Below are positions 58,864 to 64,000 of a stretch of DNA of 64,000 nt, piece after piece. How positions within the stretch are numbered: position 1 is the stretch's first letter; the number at the start of each line of letters is the position of its first letter. Under the pieces are notes generated by a model. That model made no database searches, was not told the origin of the DNA, and worked only from the letters and a program-made list of their open reading frames with translations. The position numbers and the translations under genes were made by a program. Source of the DNA: JBJHBP01 sp050485685 (GTDB lineage: Bacteria > Pseudomonadota > Gammaproteobacteria > Steroidobacterales > Rariloculaceae); assembly GCA_050485685.1 (NCBI GenBank), contig JBJHBW010000007.1, positions 58,096-122,095 on the forward strand, in the 5' to 3' direction.

Positions 58864-59980
58864 GCCATACCTGATAAGCGCGCTGTTGCTGGCACTTAGT
58901 GCCTGCGGCAGCGTGGAAGAACCAGTCCGTGACGACACACGCAGCGCAACGCGCTACCTGATCGGTGATGGCGGTCAGGGCTTCGCACAGATTACGGGCG
59001 CGCGGCCATTCATTGTGCCGGATGACTATGGCGCGCATCCCGATTACCGCATTGAGTGGTGGTACTTCACCGGCAATCTGTTCACGGAACAGGGCCGGCA
59101 CTTCGGATTCGAGCTCACATTCTTTCGTCTCGCGCTGGCCGCGGATCAGCCGCAGCGATCGTCCCAATGGGGCACGCGCCAGGCCTGGATGGCGCACTTC
59201 GCGCTGACGGACACGCACAGCCGACAGTTCCTGGCGGCCGAGCGATTCGGGCGCGGCGCACTGGGTATTGCCGGCGCAAGGCCACAGCCGTTCCGGGTAA
59301 ACGTCCGGGACTGGCACGCTGCAAGTGAAGGCAGCGATCTCTTCCCGCTGCGACTTCACGCGGCTGCGGATGACTTCGCGCTCGATCTGCAGCTGGATGC
59401 GGTCAAACCCATGGTCGGACATGGTGAAGACGGCTTCGATGCGAAGGGTCCGGAACCCGGTAACGCGTCGGCCTACTTTTCGTTTACCCGAATGGCGGCT
59501 GAGGGGACGGTAAGCCGGGGCGGGTCCACCTACGACGTGTCGGGTCTGGCGTGGATGGACCGCGAGTGGAGCACCAGCGTCCTGAGTCCGGATATCGATG
59601 GCTGGGACTGGTTCGCCATCCAGCTGCAGGACGGGCGCGACATCATGTATTACCGACTGCGTCGCGACGATGGCACTGCCAGCGACTTCAGCGGCGGAAC
59701 GATGGTCCTCGCCGACGGCAGCACCGTGCCGCTGTCGGCCGAGGATGTCATCGTCAACGAGACGCGCTTCTGGCGCAGTCCGGTGAGCGGCATCCGCTAC
59801 CCGGTGGCTTGGCGGCTGGCAATGCCGGCGTTCGACATGGACCTGAACCTCGAGGCGGTCATGGATGCACAGGAGGTGAACCTGTCGGTTCGCTACTGGG
59901 AGGGCGCGATGCGGATCACAGGCTCGGACCCGTCGGGGCCACTCAGCGGCTACGGCTATACCGAACTGGCCGGTTACTGA
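58853..59980 (+). CDS. CrtC/AttH-like (lipocalin-fold) lipoprotein
   Basis: The 375-residue product starts with a lipoprotein signal (ISALLLALSACGS, lipobox Cys at about residue 18). The mature part has the paired lipocalin-like halves of the AttH/carotenoid 1,2-hydratase family: DYRIEWWYFTGNL, FGFELTFFRLAL, GLAWMDREWSTSVL and GWDWFAIQLQDGRDIMYYRLR. Carotenoid hydratase activity is unlikely to be the role here; no carotenoid genes are present. Overlap with the permease gene indicates an ABC-permease-lipoprotein complex. Confidence 0.88.
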   Translation: MMSRPYLISALLLALSACGSVEEPVRDDTRSATRYLIGDGGQGFAQITGARPFIVPDDYGAHPDYRIEWWYFTGNLFTEQGRHFGFELTFFRLALAADQPQRSSQWGTRQAWMAHFALTDTHSRQFLAAERFGRGALGIAGARPQPFRVNVRDWHAASEGSDLFPLRLHAAADDFALDLQLDAVKPMVGHGEDGFDAKGPEPGNASAYFSFTRMAAEGTVSRGGSTYDVSGLAWMDREWSTSVLSPDIDGWDWFAIQLQDGRDIMYYRLRRDDGTASDFSGGTMVLADGSTVPLSAEDVIVNETRFWRSPVSGIRYPVAWRLAMPAFDMDLNLEAVMDAQEVNLSVRYWEGAMRITGSDPSGPLSGYGYTELAGY

Positions 59981-60067
59981 AGTGCTTCGCGAGCGTCCGC
60001 ATGAGTCGGGGCCTGATCGGACCTGGCTGCCGGCGGCCGGTTCTGACTCCGGAGCAGGGGTGGTTAT

Positions 60068-60076
60068 TGCTAATAT
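60068..60076 (+). promoter_or_regulatory. Candidate extended -10 promoter for the ABC importer operon
   Basis: TGCTAATAT fits an extended -10 element, 69 nt before the start of the binding-protein gene. No -35 at proper spacing is visible. The rest of the 164-nt spacer shows no terminator. Confidence 0.4.
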
Positions 60077-60144
60077 GGGGGACTGAAGAAGCACGCATTG
60101 CCGCGAGCGGTGCGTGCGCCGACCAAGGATTGCTGGAGGGGCAG

Positions 60145-61224
60145 ATGGCAGATACGCAGGCAGGAACCGGATCAGGGCGGCAGGGCTGGCTGAATCGGCT
60201 GGGCGTAGTACTGGCAGCGATGGTGCTGTCCGCCGGGGCACCCGTGGTCGCCGACGCCAGTGACCTGACCCAGATGCGCATCGGTGTACTGCGTATCGCA
60301 TCCCAGGCACCGTTCTTTCTGGGTGTTGAGCGGGGCTGGTTTCAGGAAGCAGGCGTGGATCCCCGGCTGGTCTTTTTCGACGCCGCGGTACCGTCCACCG
60401 TCGCGATCGTATCGCGCGATGTGGACATCTCTGTGATCGGCTTCACGCCGGCATTCTTCAACCTTGCAGCCCAGGGCGGCATCACCGTGATCGCCGGTCA
60501 CAGCCGCGAGGTGCCCGGCTTTCACAACACTGGCGTATTTGCTTCGAACCGGGCCTGGGAAGCCGGTGTGCGCACCATGGCCGACATGGCCGGTCGCAGC
60601 ATCGGGCTCACGACCATTGGCTCGACCAATCATTACGCCGTCGCCCGCATCGCCGAGAAGTACGGCTTCGACATCAACCAGAGCCGGCTCGTGCCGGCGC
60701 AGGGGCTTGGCAATCTCGCGGCGATGCTGACGGGCAATCAGGTGGATGTCGGTTCCGGCGCCGCGACGGCGTTCATGCCGCTGGTGGAGGCCGGCAACAT
60801 TCATCTGATCGGCTGGGCCGGCGACGAGGTGGCTTTTCAGCTGGGGGCGCTGGCCACCAGCCCCAGAGTGATACGGGAGCGTCGTGAAGCACTCGAAGCC
60901 ATCATCGCCGTATACACGCGCGGGGCCGAGGAATACCGTGAATGGCTGCTGGAACGCAATCCGGACGGCAGCTTCAAGGATCGCGAAAAAGCGGACGAAC
61001 TGCTCGGCATCATCGAGTCCTATACCTCGGTGCCGGCCGATGCGCTGGAGCTGTCGCTTGCCTACATCGATCCGCGCCTTGATATCGCCAGCATTTTCGA
61101 AATGGCGGAATGGTATATCGACCAGGGCATGATAGAGCGCAGCACCGATCCGCATACCTTCATCGATCTGTCGTTTGTCGACGGCCACGAGAACGTGCCG
61201 GCTTCCATGGCGACCGGTCGCTGA
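60145..61224 (+). CDS. ABC transporter substrate-binding protein (NrtA/SsuA/ThiY type)
   Basis: The 359-residue product has a signal peptide (about 18-37, LGVVLAAMVLSAGAPVVADA) and a periplasmic binding fold: MRIGVLRIASQAPFFLGVERGWFQEAGVDPRLVFFD, AVPSTVAIVSRDVDISVIGFTP, and GRSIGLTTIGSTNHY. This group binds nitrate, sulfonates, taurine, thiamine precursors or aromatics; the ligand is not decidable. ATG 60145 has GGAGGGG 5 nt upstream, and the longer frame is antisense-type. The ATPase gene begins one nucleotide after its stop. Confidence 0.9.
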   Translation: MADTQAGTGSGRQGWLNRLGVVLAAMVLSAGAPVVADASDLTQMRIGVLRIASQAPFFLGVERGWFQEAGVDPRLVFFDAAVPSTVAIVSRDVDISVIGFTPAFFNLAAQGGITVIAGHSREVPGFHNTGVFASNRAWEAGVRTMADMAGRSIGLTTIGSTNHYAVARIAEKYGFDINQSRLVPAQGLGNLAAMLTGNQVDVGSGAATAFMPLVEAGNIHLIGWAGDEVAFQLGALATSPRVIRERREALEAIIAVYTRGAEEYREWLLERNPDGSFKDREKADELLGIIESYTSVPADALELSLAYIDPRLDIASIFEMAEWYIDQGMIERSTDPHTFIDLSFVDGHENVPASMATGR

Positions 61225-61225
61225 T

Positions 61226-61999
61226 ATGGAGCTGGCGCTAAACGGCATCACCCATCGCTTCGGCGATCTGACCGCACTGGATGACGTATCGCTGGAGGTA
61301 CGCGAAGGCGAAATCATGGCCCTGATCGGGCCGTCCGGCTGCGGAAAGTCCACGCTGCTCGGTATCGCCGGCGGCATTCTTCAGCCCACTGCCGGCGAAG
61401 TGCTGCTGCGGGGCAAACCGGCTGACGGCACACTGAACGAAATTACGTTCATATTTCAGGACTTCTCCCTGCTGCCATGGCTGAACGTGCGCGAGAACGT
61501 GGCGTTCGTGTTGCGCCACCATCGCCTCGGCCGCGAAGAGATGGAGCGCCGCATCGCGAATGCTCTGGAGCGCACCGGACTCAGCGACTTCAGTGGCGCA
61601 GTACCCAAACAGCTGTCCGGCGGCATGCGCCAGCGGGTCGGCATCGCCCGCGCGCTGGCCGTACAGCCGGCGATATTTCTGATGGACGAGCCGCTGTCGG
61701 CGCTGGATGCCCAGACGCGCGAGCTGCTGCAGGAAGATATTCTGGAGCTCTGGCAGCGTGACCGGCCGACGATTCTGTACGTCACTCACAACTTTCAGGA
61801 AGCCATACGGATGGCCGACAGGGTTTGTGTGCTGTCGCGCAGACCGGGGCGCGTCAAGGAGATCATCGAAATCCCTGTACCGCAGGAACAGCGGACGAAG
61901 CCGGAACACCAGGTGGAGCTCGGTGTACTGGGGGAGAGGCTTTGGTCGCTGATCAGGAACGAAGCCATTGTCGCGGACAGGGAGCTGTCCGATGTCTGA
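61226..61999 (+). CDS. ABC transporter ATPase (SsuB/TauB type)
   Basis: The 257-residue product has Walker A GPSGCGKST, Q-loop FQDFSLLPWL, signature LSGGMRQRVGIARAL, Walker B IFLMDEPLSALD and the switch His in YVTHNFQEAIRMADRV. The C-terminal RPGRVKEIIEI is typical of nitrate/sulfonate/taurine importers. It starts one nucleotide after the binding-protein gene and overlaps the permease gene by 8 nt. Confidence 0.93.
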   Translation: MELALNGITHRFGDLTALDDVSLEVREGEIMALIGPSGCGKSTLLGIAGGILQPTAGEVLLRGKPADGTLNEITFIFQDFSLLPWLNVRENVAFVLRHHRLGREEMERRIANALERTGLSDFSGAVPKQLSGGMRQRVGIARALAVQPAIFLMDEPLSALDAQTRELLQEDILELWQRDRPTILYVTHNFQEAIRMADRVCVLSRRPGRVKEIIEIPVPQEQRTKPEHQVELGVLGERLWSLIRNEAIVADRELSDV

Positions 62000-62843
62000 G
62001 CGGACCACGACAGCCGACGCCGGCAACCTGATCGGGTCGGAACGTACGGAGGCACAACGCGCGGAGCGCAAGCTCAGGTTTCGTGGCGGTGGATTCGAGA
62101 TAGAACGCCGCACGTGGATCAGCGTGCTGGCACTGATCGGCATTATCGCCGCCTGGCAGCTGGTCACCGGCACCGGCATGATCAGCCCGATATTCCTTCC
62201 ATCACCGTGGCGCGTCGTTGAAGCGTTATGGGCACTGGCTGTCAGCGGCGATCTGTGGCGACATCTGTCCGCCTCGCTGACCCGCATCGGCTACGGATGG
62301 ACCATTGGCACGCTGTTCGGCATCGCGGCAGGCCTGATGATCGGCCTGTTCACGGTGGCCCGGGCAGTCGGTCTGCCGCTGGTCGCGGCCATTTATCCGA
62401 TCCCTAAGATCGCGTTGCTGCCGCTGCTGATTCTCTGGCTGGGCATCGGTGAGGCTTCCAAGGTCACGACCATCGCGCTCAGCGTCTTCTTTCCGACCGC
62501 GATTGCAACCTTCAGCGGCGTGGACTCGGTTCCCAGAAATCTGATCCGCATGGCCCAGAGCTTCAACGTGCCGTTGTGGCGCATCATCTGGCAGGTCCTG
62601 ATTCCGGGCGCCCTGCCCGGCATGCTCGCCGGTTTCCGCATCTCCATCGCCGCCGCACTGCTCGTACTGGTCGCGGCCGAAATGATAGGCGCGCAATTCG
62701 GTCTCGGCGCCTTCCTGATCCTGACCGGCAACATGATGCAGACCGACCGCCTGATGGCCGGCGTCGTCATCGTCTCGGCGCTCGGCCTGACGATGAGCAT
62801 CATCGTCTCCTGGATAGAACGCCGCCTGCTGCGCTGGCGCTAG
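61992..62843 (+). CDS. ABC transporter permease (SsuC/TauC type)
   Basis: The 283-residue product has about six hydrophobic segments after a polar N-terminus and the BPD_transp_1 EAA-like loop (VPRNLIRMAQSFNVPLWRIIWQVLIPGALPGMLAGFRI region). It forms the inner-membrane channel for the importer. ATG 61992 overlaps the ATPase gene by 8 nt. It is the last plus-strand gene before the convergent rRNA operon. Confidence 0.93.
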   Translation: MSERTTTADAGNLIGSERTEAQRAERKLRFRGGGFEIERRTWISVLALIGIIAAWQLVTGTGMISPIFLPSPWRVVEALWALAVSGDLWRHLSASLTRIGYGWTIGTLFGIAAGLMIGLFTVARAVGLPLVAAIYPIPKIALLPLLILWLGIGEASKVTTIALSVFFPTAIATFSGVDSVPRNLIRMAQSFNVPLWRIIWQVLIPGALPGMLAGFRISIAAALLVLVAAEMIGAQFGLGAFLILTGNMMQTDRLMAGVVIVSALGLTMSIIVSWIERRLLRWR

Positions 62844-62880
62844 CGCCAGCGTGTTCCACCACGTCCAGGAATGCGGTGTC

Positions 62881-62979
62881 GTCATACGGGGCGGCTTTCG
62901 GGGCGTGTGCGGCCATGGATGGCCGCACCGAGGCTACAGGGATGTACTCACGCCGTCCCCGAAAGCCGCCCCGTATGAC
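62881..62979. repeat. Composite palindrome: 23-bp inverted repeat enclosing a 10-bp hairpin
   Basis: The outer arms, 62881-62903 and 62957-62979, are perfect 23-bp inverted copies (left arm begins GTCATACGGGGCGGC). Between them lies a second perfect palindrome, GTGCGGCCAT-GG-ATGGCCGCAC, at 62907-62928. The element is 99 bp and sits between the stop of the ABC permease and the rRNA terminator. No coding frame or transposase is associated. It looks like a REP- or MITE-like dispersed element, but dispersal cannot be tested here. Confidence 0.85.
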
Positions 62980-63074
62980 AGCACCGCCGCCGCGACCAAC
63001 AGTGACCAACAGTGCCCAAGGGCGACCACCCACCCCGGACGCTCCCGGCCCTCCAGGGACTGCACCGACAGGGC

Positions 63075-63108
63075 AAAAAAAACCCCGGACCATGACAGTC
63101 CGGGGTTT
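63075..63108 (-). terminator. Intrinsic terminator of the rRNA operon
   Basis: On the minus strand a perfect 11-bp stem (AAACCCCGGAC/GTCCGGGGTTT) with a 7-nt loop is followed by a run of eight T. It begins 10 nt after the 5S rRNA 3' end, as expected for an rRNA operon terminator. Confidence 0.95.
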
Positions 63109-63117
63109 CTCGTTTAA

Positions 63118-63237
63118 AAGCCTGGCGATGACCTACTCTCGCGTGGAATAGCTCCACACTACCATCGGCGCTGGACGTTTTCACTTCCGAGTTCGGGATG
63201 GGATCGGGTGGTTCCCGTCCGCTATGGCCGCCAGGCA
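63118..63237 (-). rRNA. rrf: 5S ribosomal RNA
   Basis: A complete 120-nt 5S gene: the 5' end TGCCTGGCGGCCATAGCGG pairs with the 3' end ATCGCCAGGCTT, and internal blocks such as CCGAACTCGGAAGTGAAA and GGTAGTGTGGAGC are standard. It follows the 23S gene after a spacer of about 180 nt with no tRNA or other recognisable element. Confidence 0.97.
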
Positions 63238-63417
63238 AACCGTTATGCGCTTACGTCGTATTGCAACGCACGCGCCGTTATCTGGAATGATCCTCTGTCG
63301 CACTCGCCTTAAGATCGCGAATCCGCTGCGGAACCTGCCGCAACGAACGCCGCTCATCTCAAGGCGTCGTATTCAATATCCGTATCCATCGGTTCAGCCG
63401 AACCTTTTGGGTGTTAT

Positions 63418-64000
<583 letters not shown>

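Overview
The window is GC-rich chromosomal DNA from a gammaproteobacterium. The evidence is the tRNA(Tyr-Gly-Thr)-tufB-tRNA(Trp)-secE-nusG-rplKAJL-rpoB order, a BirA with an N-terminal helix-turn-helix, and OxyR, TtcA, Slt and YgiQ homologues of gammaproteobacterial type. I cannot name the genus. I saw no phage, integrase, transposase or CRISPR array. Nearly all the DNA is tightly packed chromosomal genes, many overlapping by 1 to 17 nt.

Layout. (1) 1-9179, minus strand: the translation and transcription super-operon, running from a strong promoter at about 9151-9179 through tRNA-Tyr, tRNA-Gly, tRNA-Thr, tuf, tRNA-Trp, secE, nusG, rplK, rplA, an L10-type leader, rplJ, rplL and rpoB (cut by the left edge). 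(2) 9449-14797: a small PilZ protein, thrS, a FAH-family hydrolase, an exported SRPBCC protein, ttcA and a PrxQ-type peroxiredoxin. (3) 15006-21616: a DAHL-type sensor kinase, a twin-receiver regulator, two TonB-domain proteins, a DUF4404 protein and OxyR. (4) 21620-28661: pirin, a metallo-beta-lactamase/rhodanese fusion, TrkH, an exported HExxH protein, a DUF2237 protein and a soluble lytic transglycosylase. (5) 28666-36896: a perfect heptamer tandem repeat, a terminator, YgiQ, a CPA2 antiporter, YffB, a DUF1707/LiaF-like protein, a PQQ-type dehydrogenase lipoprotein and a DUF2721 protein. (6) 36971-45068, minus strand: argS, tRNA-Thr(UGU), an exported methyltransferase-fold protein, and the operon M61 peptidase-plsY-birA-coaX-SPOR protein. 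(7) 45141-49623: a cobalamin riboswitch driving a BtuF-BtuC-BtuD-like importer, then an overlapping CDP-alcohol phosphatidyltransferase and HAD-phosphatase pair. (8) 49612-54097, minus: two soluble PAS histidine kinases, one a five-PAS hybrid. (9) 54203-62843: an MFS transporter, an Att-like ATPase/FtsX permease/lipoprotein cassette, and a NrtA/SsuA-type ABC importer. (10) 62844-64000: a composite inverted repeat, then the end of an rRNA operon on the minus strand (23S, 5S, terminator).

How it fits together. The left third supplies ribosome and RNA polymerase parts, with autoregulatory or processing structures visible in the leaders. Redox defence (PrxQ, OxyR, pirin, persulfide-dioxygenase-like fusion) lies between 14.3 and 23.8 kb. 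Cofactor supply (CoaX, BirA, cobalamin uptake) lies at 40-48 kb. No locus is a clear new defence or mobile system. The best candidates for undescribed biology are the DAHL kinase/twin receiver/TonB-domain locus, the Att-like ABC-lipoprotein cassette, the exported methyltransferase-fold protein and the large inverted repeat beside the rRNA operon.
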